Positions 18,853-28,306 of a stretch of 64,000 nucleotides of DNA are shown here, piece by piece; position 1 is the first letter of the stretch, and every line of letters starts with the position of its first letter. The notes under the pieces were generated by a model. It worked only from the letters and a program-made list of their open reading frames with translations. It made no database searches and was not told the origin of the DNA. Source of the stretch: Kocuria rhizophila DC2201. Its GTDB lineage: Bacteria; Actinomycetota; Actinomycetes; Actinomycetales; Micrococcaceae. The DNA lies in the NCBI RefSeq assembly GCF_000010285.1, contig NC_010617.1, forward strand, positions 1,798,001 to 1,862,000, given 5' to 3'. Made by a program: the position numbers and the translations under genes.

Positions 18853-19224
18853 TCACTGGTAGTACCAGATGTAGTTCATGCGGTAGACCATCACGATCAC
18901 CACGGGGCCCGCGGCCGCGAGGATGAGCGTGGACCACCGGGAGCGCTCCACGAGAGACCACACGAACGTGCCCGCGGGGATGAGCAGGGCGGTGAGGAGG
19001 TATCCCCAGTACTCGACCACGCTTCCTGAGGCGGAGGGCCCCAGGAGGGGCAGCAGCACGGAGCCCACGCAGTACACGAGCAGGAACGCCTCCAGCACGA
19101 GCACCGAGCCCTGGGAGAAGTCGTCCGGTGCCCGCCCGCGCAGCGCCTGCACGAGGCAGACCGCGCACGAGAGGACCCCCAGGACCACCGCGGCCCAGAA
19201 CCATCCGTCGTATCCCCACAGCAT
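18853..19224 (-). CDS. Small integral membrane protein, function unknown
   Basis: A 123-residue protein with four hydrophobic segments (GWFWAAVVLGVLSCAVCLVQ, VLEAFLLVYCVGSVLLPLL, WGYLLTALLIPAGTFVWSLV, LILAAAGPVVIVMVY). No domain of known function is visible. The ATG at 19224 shares one base with the truB stop (TGATG), which fixes the start and suggests translational coupling to truB. A longer frame upstream is a truB shadow. Same strand as the neighbouring 18333-18800 membrane gene. Confidence 0.7.
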   Translation of the reverse strand: MLWGYDGWFWAAVVLGVLSCAVCLVQALRGRAPDDFSQGSVLVLEAFLLVYCVGSVLLPLLGPSASGSVVEYWGYLLTALLIPAGTFVWSLVERSRWSTLILAAAGPVVIVMVYRMNYIWYYQ

Positions 19225-20363
19225 CAGTCGTGTGCCCGCTCTCCGTGTGTCGTGTACGTGTCGGTGGGTGCGGCGTCTGCGCTGCCCGGCTGCGTGGCTG
19301 CCGCGTCGCGGGAAGCCCGTGACTGGGCCCCGCCGGCCTCCGCGGCGGCCGGGGAGAACGTGACGCCGGCGGCGATGCCCAGCACGGACGTCGCGTAGCG
19401 CTGCCCCGCGCCGCCGCGGTCCTCCGCGAGGGCCACGAGCGTCCCGTCCGGGGCGAAGCACGCCACGGTGCGCCCGCGCGCGGGCTCCGCGGCGGCGTCG
19501 TTCCCGGCCGTGCCGTGCGGCCCGATGCGTCGTCCGTGGGAGAGGTCCGTGGCCTCCGCGGCGGTGAGCTCGCGCACCGGGAACAGCTGCCGGGCGGCGG
19601 CGGCGATGCCCAGGGTGGGCACGGTGGCGCCGGAACGCACCTGCTCCGTGAGCTCCTCGAGCGTGTGGGCCTGGTCCAGGGTGAAGGTGCCCACGCGCGT
19701 GCGGCGCAGGGCCGTGAGGTGCCCGCCCACGCCGAGCGCCTCCCCGAGGTCCCGGGCCAGGGCACGCACGTAGGTACCGGACGAGCACGTCACGGTCGCG
19801 TCCACGTCGATGAAGGCCTGGCCGTCCGCCGCCTCGACCCGCCGGATCCCGTGCACCGCGAACTCGCTCACGGTCACGGGCCGGGCCGGGAGCGTGACGT
19901 CCTCGCCGCCGCGCACGCGGGCGTAGGAGCGCTTGCCGTCCACCTTGATGGCACTCACGGCCGAGGGCACCTGCTGGATCTCACCGGTGAGCTGCGCGAC
20001 CGCGGCGAGAACCTGCTCGTCGGTGGTCCCGGCCAGCCGCTCGGGCGGGGCCGTGCGCGTGACGTCGCCCTCGGCGTCGTCGGTCACGGTGGCCGCTCCC
20101 AGGCGGATCCCGGCGCGGTACGTCTTGTCCGTGCCGGTCACCCAGGTGAGCAGCTTGGTGGCCTTCTCCACCCCGATCACCAGCACACCCGACGCCGCCG
20201 GGTCCAGGGTGCCGGCGTGCCCCACCTTGCGGGTGCCGGCGAGCCGGCGCATGCGGGCGACGACGTCGTGGGAGGTCCACCCCAGGGGCTTGTCCACGAC
20301 GACGAGCCCGGCCACCCTCGGCAGGGAGGGGGCCGGGCTCGGGACGTCCTGTCGTGCGTTCAC
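19224..20363 (-). CDS. truB: tRNA pseudouridine(55) synthase TruB
   Basis: TruB isomerises U55 in the T-loop of tRNAs. The protein has the family signature KVGHAGTLDPAASGVLVIGV with the catalytic aspartate, GTDKTYRAG, and GTYVRALARDLG. At 379 residues it is longer than the usual 300 or so because of an alanine-rich C-terminal tail (after about residue 335) with no domain. The GTG start at 20363 lies 6 bp past the rbfA stop. It continues the rbfA-truB order of the nusA-infB cluster. Confidence 0.95.
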   Translation of the reverse strand: MNARQDVPSPAPSLPRVAGLVVVDKPLGWTSHDVVARMRRLAGTRKVGHAGTLDPAASGVLVIGVEKATKLLTWVTGTDKTYRAGIRLGAATVTDDAEGDVTRTAPPERLAGTTDEQVLAAVAQLTGEIQQVPSAVSAIKVDGKRSYARVRGGEDVTLPARPVTVSEFAVHGIRRVEAADGQAFIDVDATVTCSSGTYVRALARDLGEALGVGGHLTALRRTRVGTFTLDQAHTLEELTEQVRSGATVPTLGIAAAARQLFPVRELTAAEATDLSHGRRIGPHGTAGNDAAAEPARGRTVACFAPDGTLVALAEDRGGAGQRYATSVLGIAAGVTFSPAAAEAGGAQSRASRDAAATQPGSADAAPTDTYTTHGERAHD

Positions 20364-20368
20364 GGGAC

Positions 20369-20830
20369 TCAGACCCGCGGCGCGGACTCGGGGCCCTCGG
20401 CGTCGTCCTCGTCGGACGGCGTGCGGTAGGCGTCCTCCCCCGCGGCGTACTGCGCGCCCTGAGCCTGCTCGGCCACCTGGGCGTCCTTCTCGCGGGCGGT
20501 GCGCAGCAGCTCCTCGAGCCGCGCGGCGTCCGCCGGGATCTCGTCGGCCACGAAGGTCAGCGTGGGGGTCAGCCGTGCTGTGATGTTCTTGCCCACCTCG
20601 GCGCGCAGGACGCCCTTGGCGGACTCCAGGGCGCGGGCGGTGTCGGCCCGCTGCTCCTCGTCCCCGTACACGGTGTAGTAGAGCGTGGCGTGCTGCAGGT
20701 CGTTGGTGACCCGCGCGTCGGTGACGGTGACGAACCCGAGGCGCGGGTCCTTGACCCGGCGTTCGAGCGCCTGGGCCACGATCACCTTGATGCGGTCGGC
20801 CAGTCGTGCGGCGCGTGCGGCGTCGGCCAT
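20369..20830 (-). CDS. rbfA: 30S ribosome-binding factor A
   Basis: RbfA helps mature the 5' end of 16S rRNA in late small-subunit assembly. The 153-residue protein has RLADRIKVIVAQALERRVKD and VTDARVTNDLQHATLYYTVY, typical of the KH-like fold, and an acidic C-terminal extension (GEDAYRTPSDEDDAEGPES). The ATG at 20830 follows GGAG at seven bases. It is preceded by the infB terminator and followed closely by truB. Confidence 0.93.
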   Translation of the reverse strand: MADAARAARLADRIKVIVAQALERRVKDPRLGFVTVTDARVTNDLQHATLYYTVYGDEEQRADTARALESAKGVLRAEVGKNITARLTPTLTFVADEIPADAARLEELLRTAREKDAQVAEQAQGAQYAAGEDAYRTPSDEDDAEGPESAPRV

Positions 20831-20943
20831 GGTGGAACTCCTCGTCTGCTGGCAGCGCCGGGCGCTGCGTCCTGCTGGCGACGGGTCACGCGGAAGTGCC
20901 CCGTCCGGTGCGGTCCGCCCCGGGAGGCGGACCACGGTGGGAG

Positions 20944-20985
20944 AGCGGTGCCCGGGGACCCCGTGCGGGTTCCCCGGGCACCGCT
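20944..20985 (-). terminator. Hairpin downstream of infB
   Basis: A 15-bp perfect stem (AGCGGTGCCCGGGGA with its complement) extends by three more pairs past a one-base bulge. It lies 58 bp past the infB stop. A smaller hairpin follows at 20918-20939 (GGTCCGCC/GGCGGACC). It probably reduces read-through into rbfA-truB. Confidence 0.7.
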
Positions 20986-21043
20986 GACTCCCGAATGGTC
21001 CGGCCGCCGCGCCCACGCGGGGCACGGCGGCCGGTCGAGCCGG

Positions 21044-23947
21044 TCAGTCGCGCGGCTTCTCGCGCATCTCCCAGGTCTCGATGATGTCACCCTCGTGGAT
21101 GTCGTTGAAGGAGCCGAGCCCGATACCGCACTCGTAGCCCTCCCGCACCTCGGTGGCATCGTCCTTGAAGCGGCGCAGCGAGTCGATGCTGAGGTTGTCC
21201 TGCACCACGTTGCCGTCGCGCACCAGGCGGGCCTTGCCGTTGCGGCGGATGAGGCCCTTGGTGACGTAGGCACCGGCGATGTTGCCCCACTTGGAGGAGC
21301 GGAACACCTCGCGGATCTCGGCGGTGCCGAGCTCCACCTCCTCGTACTCCGGCTTGAGCATGCCCTTGAGCGCGCTCTCGACCTCGTCGATGGCGTTGTA
21401 GATGACGGAGTAGAACTTCATCTCCACGCCCTCGCGGTCCGCGAGCTCCGTGACGCGCTCGGCAGGGCGGACGTTGAAGCCGATGATCACGGCGTTGTCC
21501 ACCGTGGCCAGGTTCACGTCGTTCTGCGTGATGGCGCCCACGCCGCGGTGGATCACGCGCAGCTGGACCTCCTCGCCCACGTCGATCTTGAGCAGCGAGT
21601 CCTCGAGCGCCTCCACGGCACCGGACACGTCGCCCTTGATGATGAGGTTGAGGGTGTCGATCTTGCCCTCGGCCACGGCCTCGTCGAAGGACTCCAGCGT
21701 GATGCGCTTGCGGCGCTTGGCCAGCTGGGCGTTGCGGTCCGCGGCCTCACGCTTCTCGGCGATCTGGCGGGCGGTGCGCTCCTCCTGGGTGGCCAGGAAC
21801 GTGTCACCGGCGCGCGGCACGGTGGACAGACCCAGCACCTGCACCGGGCGGGACGGCGTGGCCGCCTCCACGGTGCGGCCCATCTCGTCGAACATCGCGC
21901 GGACACGGCCGTACGCCGCGCCGGCGACGATCGAGTCGCCAACCTTCAGCGTGCCGGACTGGACCAGCACGGTGCACACCGCGCCTCGGCCCTTGTCCAG
22001 GTTCGCCTCGATGGCCACGCCGCGGGCGTTCTTGTCCGGGGTGGCCTGCAGCTCCAGGGCACCGTCCGCGGTCAGCACGATCGCGTCCAGCAGCTCGTCG
22101 ATGTTCAGGTTCTCGCGCGCCGAGACGTCCACGAACATGGTGTCGCCGCCGTACTCCTCGGGCACGAGACCGTACTCGGTGAGCTGGCCGCGGATCTTGT
22201 CCGGGTTGGCGTCCGGCTTGTCCACCTTGTTCACGGCGACGACGATCGGCACGTTCGCGGCCTGCGCGTGGTTCAGCGCCTCCACGGTCTGCGGCATGAC
22301 GCCGTCGTCCGCGGCCACCACCAGCACGGCGATGTCCGTGACCTGGGCACCACGGGCACGCATGGCGGTGAACGCCTCGTGGCCCGGGGTGTCGATGAAG
22401 GTGATCAGGCGCTCCTGGCCGTCCACCTCGGTGGAGATCTGGTACGCACCGATGTGCTGGGTGATGCCGCCGGCCTCACCCTCGATCACCTTGGTGTTGC
22501 GGATCGCGTCCAGCAGGCGAGTCTTACCGTGGTCCACGTGGCCCATGACCGTGACGACCGGGGGCCGCGGTGCGAGGACGTCCTCGCCCTCGGCCTCCAG
22601 CTCGGCGTCGAGGTCGATGTCGAAGGACTCGAGCAGCTCGCGCTCCTCGTCCTCCGGGGACACCACCTGGATCTGGTAGCCGAGCTCGGCCCCCAGCAGC
22701 TGGAACGTCTCCTCGTCCAGGGACTGGGTCTGCGTGGCCATCTCACCGAGGTGGATCAGCACGGTCACCAGCGAGGCCGGGTTGGCGTTGATCTTCTCCG
22801 CGAAGTCCATGAGCGAGGCACCGCGGCGCAGGCGCACGACCGTGCTGCCGTCACCGTGCGGCACCGACACACCGCCGACGGCGGGTGCGCTCATCTGCTC
22901 GAGCTCCTGGCGCTTCGCCCGCTTCGACTTGCGGTGCTTGCCGCGGGCTCCGCCGCGACCGAAGGCACCCTGGGTACCGCCACGGCCGCCGCGGCCGCGG
23001 AAGCCACCGCCGCCGCCGGGTCCACCACCGGGGCCGCCACCGCGGCGCGGACCGCTGCCCGGAGCCGGACGGCTGCCGATCGGCGCCACGCTCGTGGTCT
23101 GGCCGGGCATCATGTTGGGCGAGGGGCGCGGACCACCGGGACGGGGGCCGCCCTGACCCTGCCGGGGCGCACCCGTGCGAGGAGCGCCGGGACGCGGACC
23201 GCCCTGGCCCGACTGCGCGGGGCGCGGACCACCGGGACGGGGACCGCCCGGACGGGGGCCGCCCTGGCCGGAGTTGGCCGAGCGCATGCCCTGCTGGGCC
23301 GCAAACGGGTTGTTGCCGGGGCGCGGGGCGCCGGGCTTGCCGGAGCGCTGCTGGCCACCGGGGCGAGGACCGCCGCGCTGCGCGCCGCCTTCGGAGCGGC
23401 CCATCCCCTGCTGCGAGGCGAACGGGTTGTTTCCGGGGCGGGGAGCGGACTGGCCGGGCTTGGCGCCGGGCGCGGGGCTCTTGCGCGGACCGGGAGTGGC
23501 ACCCCCGGGACGGGGAGCGCTGCTCGCGGGGGTCCCGGGCGCGGAGGACTCCGACGCCGCGGCGGGCGCTGTGCCCTGCTGCGGTGCGGCGGACTTCGGC
23601 GCCTCCGACGACGCAGCCGCGGCCTTGGGGGCCTCGGACGCCGCGGGCTTCTCGGCCCGGGCGGCGTTGCCGGACGCGGCGGGCTTGGCGGGTGCCTTGG
23701 CGCCGGGCTTGGGACCGGCCGCGGCGGGCTTCTTGACACCCTGGGCGGGGGCCTTGGCCGCGGGCTTGGCGGCCGGGGCGCTGTCGCCGCCGGCCGGGAA
23801 CGCGGTGCGCAGCTTCTTGGCTACGGGCGGTTCCACCGTGGACGAGGCGCCACGGACGAACTCACCGAGTTCCTGAAGTTTGGAAATTGCTTCCTTGGAC
23901 GTGATTCCGAGCTCTTTCGCGAGCTCGTGGACACGGGGCTTGGCCAC
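21044..23947 (-). CDS. infB: Translation initiation factor IF-2
   Basis: IF-2 is the GTPase that delivers initiator tRNA and joins the ribosomal subunits. The 967-residue protein opens with an IF2N domain ([20 protein letters not shown]), then a long Ala/Pro then Gly/Arg/Pro-rich linker with repeated [12 protein letters not shown] and GGPRPGG units. The G domain follows, with G1 GHVDHGKT near residue 470, DTPGHEAFT and [10 protein letters not shown], then domains II-IV. The start is GTG at 23947 with AGGAG close upstream. ylxR and nusA precede it in the standard order. Confidence 0.97.
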   Translation of the reverse strand: MAKPRVHELAKELGITSKEAISKLQELGEFVRGASSTVEPPVAKKLRTAFPAGGDSAPAAKPAAKAPAQGVKKPAAAGPKPGAKAPAKPAASGNAARAEKPAASEAPKAAAASSEAPKSAAPQQGTAPAAASESSAPGTPASSAPRPGGATPGPRKSPAPGAKPGQSAPRPGNNPFASQQGMGRSEGGAQRGGPRPGGQQRSGKPGAPRPGNNPFAAQQGMRSANSGQGGPRPGGPRPGGPRPAQSGQGGPRPGAPRTGAPRQGQGGPRPGGPRPSPNMMPGQTTSVAPIGSRPAPGSGPRRGGGPGGGPGGGGGFRGRGGRGGTQGAFGRGGARGKHRKSKRAKRQELEQMSAPAVGGVSVPHGDGSTVVRLRRGASLMDFAEKINANPASLVTVLIHLGEMATQTQSLDEETFQLLGAELGYQIQVVSPEDEERELLESFDIDLDAELEAEGEDVLAPRPPVVTVMGHVDHGKTRLLDAIRNTKVIEGEAGGITQHIGAYQISTEVDGQERLITFIDTPGHEAFTAMRARGAQVTDIAVLVVAADDGVMPQTVEALNHAQAANVPIVVAVNKVDKPDANPDKIRGQLTEYGLVPEEYGGDTMFVDVSARENLNIDELLDAIVLTADGALELQATPDKNARGVAIEANLDKGRGAVCTVLVQSGTLKVGDSIVAGAAYGRVRAMFDEMGRTVEAATPSRPVQVLGLSTVPRAGDTFLATQEERTARQIAEKREAADRNAQLAKRRKRITLESFDEAVAEGKIDTLNLIIKGDVSGAVEALEDSLLKIDVGEEVQLRVIHRGVGAITQNDVNLATVDNAVIIGFNVRPAERVTELADREGVEMKFYSVIYNAIDEVESALKGMLKPEYEEVELGTAEIREVFRSSKWGNIAGAYVTKGLIRRNGKARLVRDGNVVQDNLSIDSLRRFKDDATEVREGYECGIGLGSFNDIHEGDIIETWEMREKPRD

Positions 23948-24072
23948 TGTTCTCCTGTCTCGGTCCGCACCGACACAGGTACGAACCGTTTATCTTCCGT
24001 TGAAGCCGCCGCCGGACACGGGCGCGGTGCGCGGGTGTCCTGCACGGCTGCGGGGTGAGTACGTGGAGGTAC

Positions 24073-24405
24073 TCATCGGCCGGCACTCATCGGTTTTCCA
24101 TGGTCTTCTGACTCGCTTTCCTGGTGTTCGTGCTCCTGCACGGGCAGGAGCACGCGGAGCTGTTCCATGAGGCCCTGTGCGCTGACCGCGGTGCGGAACG
24201 AGCGGTTGAAGGCCCGTTTCCGGATCGCGAGGTCGACGCAGCGGGGGGTGGCGTGCACCCAGGCCCCACGGCCTCCCAACTGGCGCCGGAGATCCACGAC
24301 GACCCGGGGGCCGGCTGCGGTGCTCTCCGTCGTCACGCGGACGAGTTGATCGGGGGACGTCACGGCGCGACAACCCACGCAGGTGCGACGGCTCGTGGTG
24401 CTCAT
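24073..24405 (-). CDS. ylxR: YlxR family RNA-binding protein (DUF448)
   Basis: A 110-residue small basic protein. The motif RRTCVGCRAV near the N-terminus and GRGAWVHATPRCVDLAIRKR are diagnostic of YlxR, a nucleoid- or RNA-associated protein almost always encoded between nusA and infB, as here. The C-terminal 25 residues are charged and family-poor. Possible -10 and upstream sequences in the 127-bp gap before it (TAGACT near 24490) suggest that ylxR-infB may also have its own promoter. Confidence 0.92.
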   Translation of the reverse strand: MSTTSRRTCVGCRAVTSPDQLVRVTTESTAAGPRVVVDLRRQLGGRGAWVHATPRCVDLAIRKRAFNRSFRTAVSAQGLMEQLRVLLPVQEHEHQESESEDHGKPMSAGR

Positions 24406-24532
24406 GCCTGCTCCTCGTGTGCCATCCCCGTGGACCGTCCGGCGCCGGAGCGCGCACGATCACGGCAGATGGTCCACCTGATCAGAGCACAGTCTAGCGC
24501 GCGGGGCGCCGATCCCCCGAATCCCGCGGGTC

Positions 24533-25510
24533 TCAGCGGTCCGTTGCGCGGGATTCGGGGACGATGTCGATCTTCCAGCCCGTCAGCCGGGCGGCGAGTC
24601 GGGCGTTTTGCCCCTCCTTGCCGATGGCCAGCGAGAGCTGGGAGTCGGGGACCACCGCGCGCGCCGAGCGGGCGGCGTCGTCGAGCACCACCACGCGCGA
24701 GACGCGCGCCGGGGACAGCGCGTTGCCGATGAACTCGGCCGGGTCCTGCGAGAAGTCGATGATGTCGATCTTCTCCTCCCCCAGCTCGTTCATGACCGCG
24801 CGCACGCGCGAGCCCATGTCCCCGATGCACGCGCCCTTGGCGTTGGCACCTGGGCGGCGGGCCTCCACGGCCATCTTGGTGCGGTGCCCGGCCTCACGCG
24901 CCAGGGTGACGATCTCCACGGAGCCGTCCGCGATCTCGGGGACCTCCATCTCGAACAGCCGGCGCACGAGGTCCGGGTGGGAGCGGGAGAGCGTGATGGA
25001 CGGTCCCTTGAAGCCGCGCTTGGCCTCCACCACGAACGCGCGGATGCGGTCGCCGTGGCGGTAGGTCTCCCCGGGGACCTGCTCGTGCGGGGGCAGCAGG
25101 CCCTCCACCGTGCCCAGGTTCACCTGGACCATCCTGGGGTTGTTGCCCTGCTGGATCTGCCCGGAGACCAGCTCGCCCTCGCGGCCCTTGAAGTGGCCCA
25201 GGACGTTGTCGTCCTCGACGTCCCGCAGCTTCTGCAGGATCACCTGGCGGGCGGTGGCCGCGGCGATCCGCCCGAAACCGGAGGGGGTGTCGTCGAACTC
25301 GCCGATGCGCTGGTCCTGCTCGTCGAGCTCCGGGGCCCAGATGGTCACGTGGCCGGTGCGGCGCTCCACCTCGGCGCGGGCGCCGTCGATGGCCCCCGGC
25401 GAGCGCATGTAGGCCAGCAGCAGCGCCTGCTCGATGGTGGGGATCAACACGTCCACGGGGATGTCCCGCTCGCGCTCGAGCAGTCGCAGGGTGCTCATGT
25501 CGATGTCCAT
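24533..25510 (-). CDS. nusA: Transcription termination/antitermination protein NusA
   Basis: NusA binds RNA polymerase and nascent RNA to control pausing, termination and antitermination. The 325-residue protein has the N-terminal domain ([19 protein letters not shown]), an S1 domain ([12 protein letters not shown]), and two KH domains, including [20 protein letters not shown] and [19 protein letters not shown]. The C-terminal acidic repeats of E. coli NusA are absent, which is normal for actinobacteria. The ATG at 25510 ([11 protein letters not shown]) is the family start; the preceding extension is spurious. Confidence 0.96.
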   Translation of the reverse strand: MDIDMSTLRLLERERDIPVDVLIPTIEQALLLAYMRSPGAIDGARAEVERRTGHVTIWAPELDEQDQRIGEFDDTPSGFGRIAAATARQVILQKLRDVEDDNVLGHFKGREGELVSGQIQQGNNPRMVQVNLGTVEGLLPPHEQVPGETYRHGDRIRAFVVEAKRGFKGPSITLSRSHPDLVRRLFEMEVPEIADGSVEIVTLAREAGHRTKMAVEARRPGANAKGACIGDMGSRVRAVMNELGEEKIDIIDFSQDPAEFIGNALSPARVSRVVVLDDAARSARAVVPDSQLSLAIGKEGQNARLAARLTGWKIDIVPESRATDR

Positions 25511-25660
25511 GTGTCCGGCCTTCCGTCCCGCCACGCCGGGTCTGCGGGCCTGGCTGCCCCCGGGAACCAAACAGCGCGCCGCACGGGAGTGTGCGGTGCG
25601 CTGCTGCATGGCTGTGTGGTCATGTTCTCTTGTGGGCAATGGTACATCCCCGCGGGGACG

Positions 25661-26152
25661 TCAGTTCTCCACCTCGGACCGCGCGGTGCGGATCGACGCG
25701 TAGTCCACGCGCTCCGGGTCCAGCAGCTTCACGGGCATCCCCTTCTTCGGCTGGTGGGAGCGCTGGACCACCGCGTGGTCCTCGTGGGCCTCGAGCAGGC
25801 GGGCGGTGTAGCGCTCCCCCTCGAGCGTGCGGATCCGCACGAGGTGGCCCACGGTGCGCCTCCAGTGCCGCGGCGTCTCGAGCGTCCGGGTGGCACCGGG
25901 CGAGGAGACCTCGAGCTCGTAGGGCGGGCCGGGAACGGGGTCGTCGCGGTCCAGCGCGTCGGAGATCTCCTGGGCCACCGCGGCCACGCGGTCCAGCCCG
26001 AGGGCCTCGGTGCCGTCCGGGAGGTCCACGAGGACCTGCAGCGTGCGGGTGGCCCCCTGCCCCTTCAGCTCGCACTCCTCGAGGTGCAGCCCGGCGGCCG
26101 CCACCACCGGTTCGACGGTCGCGCGGATGGGTGCGTGGTGCTCGGAACTCAT
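25661..26152 (-). CDS. rimP: Ribosome maturation factor RimP
   Basis: A 163-residue RimP, which helps assemble the 30S subunit. Recognisable features are AAAGLHLEECELKGQGATRT, LQVLVDLPDG, the invariant YELEVSSPGATRTL, and a C-terminal SH3-like part with VQRSHQPKKGM. The ATG at 26152 follows GAGG at four bases. It is the first gene of the rimP-nusA-ylxR-infB series and is divergent from the plus-strand gene at 26240. Confidence 0.94.
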   Translation of the reverse strand: MSSEHHAPIRATVEPVVAAAGLHLEECELKGQGATRTLQVLVDLPDGTEALGLDRVAAVAQEISDALDRDDPVPGPPYELEVSSPGATRTLETPRHWRRTVGHLVRIRTLEGERYTARLLEAHEDHAVVQRSHQPKKGMPVKLLDPERVDYASIRTARSEVEN

Positions 26153-26239
26153 GCGTCCTCTTCTCCTGGGTCTCGTGGCCGCGTGTGCGGGTCGGTCGCG
26201 GTCCCTATCATGGTGCAGACCCGTCCCCCGGAGGAATTC

Positions 26240-27316
26240 GTGAGCCCTCGTCCGCCCTCGGCGCCACCGCGTGCCGCGCGTCTCACGGCCCTGGTGCTCG
26301 CCGTGCTCCTGGTGCTCGTGCTCGCGGCCGGCGCGTGGGCTTTGTGGCGCCCGGTGTCCGACGACGACGCCGCCCGCCTCTCCGCGCGCGCCACGGTCAC
26401 CGCCGTGCGCGCCGAGCTGCACCCCGACCCCCGGTGGCTGCCCGACGACGCCCTGGCCCGGCAGCTCGACGCCCTCGGCCCCGCGGCGTCCCCCGCGCAG
26501 CAGCGGCGGCTCGACGAGCGCGGAGGAACCGGTGGGCCGCCCCGGGACCTCGCGGACGCCGCCGACCGGATGGGGCGCCTCGCCATGACCGCGCGAGACC
26601 CCGAACTGGCCGCGACGGTCGCGGCGGTGGCCGCCTCCTGGTGGGCTGCCGAGCAGTCCGAGCGCGGCGGGTCCCCGGACAGCGGCTCCCGCGGCTCGCT
26701 GACGAGCCCTGAGGACACGCCGGCGCCGAACGACACCATCACGGCCCCCGAGGATGCGGCAGCCGCCGCGGCGTCCGGCCCCGGCTCAGGATCGACCGCC
26801 GCCGATGCGGGGGACGCCACCCGGAGCACCCCGGGGGGCGCGGATGACAGCGACGCGGCGAACGGCAGCACCGGGAACACCGACGGCGACGCCCAGGGCG
26901 CCCCGACGTGCACGACCGAGGTGCTCGCGGCGGTCACGGCCCTCGACCGCTCGGGATACACGGCCGAGGCGGCCAGCGCCCGCTTGGACGCCCAGGACGC
27001 CACCGCGGCAGAGACGGTCGCATCGGTGAGAAGCAGTACGGAGCGGTCCCTGGCCTCCCCCGCCGCGACCGCCCTGCTCGCGTGCGATCCCCCGCCCGCG
27101 CGGGGCTGGTACCGGCTGCCTGCAGGCTTGGAGCGGGAGCCCGCCCAGGCCGTGGGCGGCACGCAGCACGAGGCGGGCGACGCGCTCGTGGCGGCCGTGG
27201 CGGCGTCGTCGTCCGGGGACCGTGCGTGGCTCGTCACGGCGCTGCGCGAGACGGCCCGCGCGGGACAGGCGCTCGCGCCCCGCGCCCCCGTGCCCGCCCT
27301 GCCGGGTCGGAGCTGA
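26240..27316 (+). CDS. Membrane-anchored alanine-rich protein of unknown function
   Basis: A 358-residue protein with a single N-terminal membrane segment (LTALVLAVLLVLVLAAGAWALW, residues 15-36), a region of alternating helices, a Ser/Gly/Asp/Ala-rich low-complexity stretch near residues 155-225, and a helical C-terminal part. The GTG at 26240 was chosen because GGAGGA lies four bases upstream. Its place between rimP (minus) and proS (minus) on the opposite strand resembles mycobacterial Rv2843/Rv2844, whose partner has a ferritin-like DUF4439 domain. A DUF4439-like C-terminus here is possible but not convincing by eye. Confidence 0.6.
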   Translation: MSPRPPSAPPRAARLTALVLAVLLVLVLAAGAWALWRPVSDDDAARLSARATVTAVRAELHPDPRWLPDDALARQLDALGPAASPAQQRRLDERGGTGGPPRDLADAADRMGRLAMTARDPELAATVAAVAASWWAAEQSERGGSPDSGSRGSLTSPEDTPAPNDTITAPEDAAAAAASGPGSGSTAADAGDATRSTPGGADDSDAANGSTGNTDGDAQGAPTCTTEVLAAVTALDRSGYTAEAASARLDAQDATAAETVASVRSSTERSLASPAATALLACDPPPARGWYRLPAGLEREPAQAVGGTQHEAGDALVAAVAASSSGDRAWLVTALRETARAGQALAPRAPVPALPGRS

Positions 27317-27478
27317 CCGGGAAGACTGCGGCCTCCCCGGGTCGCGGACGTGCCGCGCTCGACGCGGACCGGCGGGAGGGCGACGACCGGCGGGGCGCGG
27401 TGCGAACAGGGCCGGATGCGGTGCGTCCCCGCGCTGCGCGAAGAATGCGGGCCACACTGCGAGCGCGGTCGAACGGCC

Positions 27479-28285
27479 TCAGCGGCCCCGGAGGACGTCC
27501 CAGCCGAGCTTGACGATCAGCACGGCCACGACCGCGAAGAACACACCGCGGATGAACCCGCTGCCCCGGGCCACCGCGGTGCGGGCGCCCACGTACCCGC
27601 CGGCCATGTTGCTCAGCCCGAGCACGAGCCCCAGGCCCCACAGCACCGAGCCGTGCGCGGCGAACACCGCAATGGCACCCAGGTTGGTGGCCAGGTTCAC
27701 GATCTTCGCCTTGGCGCTCGCGGCCAGGAAGCTGTAGCCCAGCACGGACACCAGCCCGATGATCAGGAACGAGCCCGTACCCGGGCCCATCACGCCGTCG
27801 TAGAAGCCGATGAGGGCTCCCAGTGCCGCGGCCCGACCGTGGTGCCGGGCGCCGGAGTGGCGCAGCCGGGTCAGGCGCCCCATGGACGGGCGGAGGACCG
27901 TGAAGACGAGCACGGCCACCAGCGCCACCACGATCACCGGTTTGAACACCGAGGCGGGCAGGGCCGCGGCCACCGCGGCACCCGCCCCCGCGGCCGCGAA
28001 CGCCACCGCCGCCATGGGCAGGGCGGTGCGCAGGTCCGGTCGCACGCGACGGTAGAACGTGAGCGCCGAGGTGGCCGTGCCGAACACCGAGCCCATCTTG
28101 TTGGTGGCCAGCGCCTGCACGGGGGTGAGCCCGGGGACCATGAGGGTCGCGGGGAGCTGCAGCAGCCCGCCGCCACCCACCACGGCGTCGATGAACCCCG
28201 CCGCGAGCCCGGTGAGGGCCAGCAGCGCGAGCAGGCCGGGGGCAGCGGTGTCGAGGCCCGAGCCCGCGAGGAACGAGGAATCCAT
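27479..28285 (-). CDS. TSUP family sulfite/anion permease (TauE/SafE)
   Basis: A 268-residue permease with about eight membrane helices in two repeats. The two TSUP signatures are visible: GFIDAVVGGGGLLQLPATL near residue 30 with ATNKMGSVFGT, and GFYDGVMGPGTGSFL in the second half. Family members move sulfite, sulfonates or other small organic anions; the substrate cannot be assigned. It starts 21 bp past the proS stop on the same strand. The 160-bp gap to the convergent plus-strand gene shows no clear hairpin. Confidence 0.88.
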   Translation of the reverse strand: MDSSFLAGSGLDTAAPGLLALLALTGLAAGFIDAVVGGGGLLQLPATLMVPGLTPVQALATNKMGSVFGTATSALTFYRRVRPDLRTALPMAAVAFAAAGAGAAVAAALPASVFKPVIVVALVAVLVFTVLRPSMGRLTRLRHSGARHHGRAAALGALIGFYDGVMGPGTGSFLIIGLVSVLGYSFLAASAKAKIVNLATNLGAIAVFAAHGSVLWGLGLVLGLSNMAGGYVGARTAVARGSGFIRGVFFAVVAVLIVKLGWDVLRGR

Positions 28286-28306
28286 CGTCCGGGTGCGCCG
28301 CGGGTG

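Noticed and set aside
23180-23480. Repeats in the infB linker as a possible mobile or CRISPR-like repeat
   Set aside because: The repeats are in-frame codons for GGPRPGG and [12 protein letters not shown] units, a usual feature of actinobacterial IF-2 linkers. No spacers or array structure exist.
20354-24058. 1234-codon plus-strand open frame opposite rbfA and infB
   Set aside because: Rich in His, Gly, Arg and Leu without any domain. It is the complement of infB codons, and infB is unambiguous.
24608-26239. Upstream extension of the plus-strand gene that starts at 26240
   Set aside because: This part is antisense to nusA and rimP. A strong ribosome site at 26230-26235 marks the real start.
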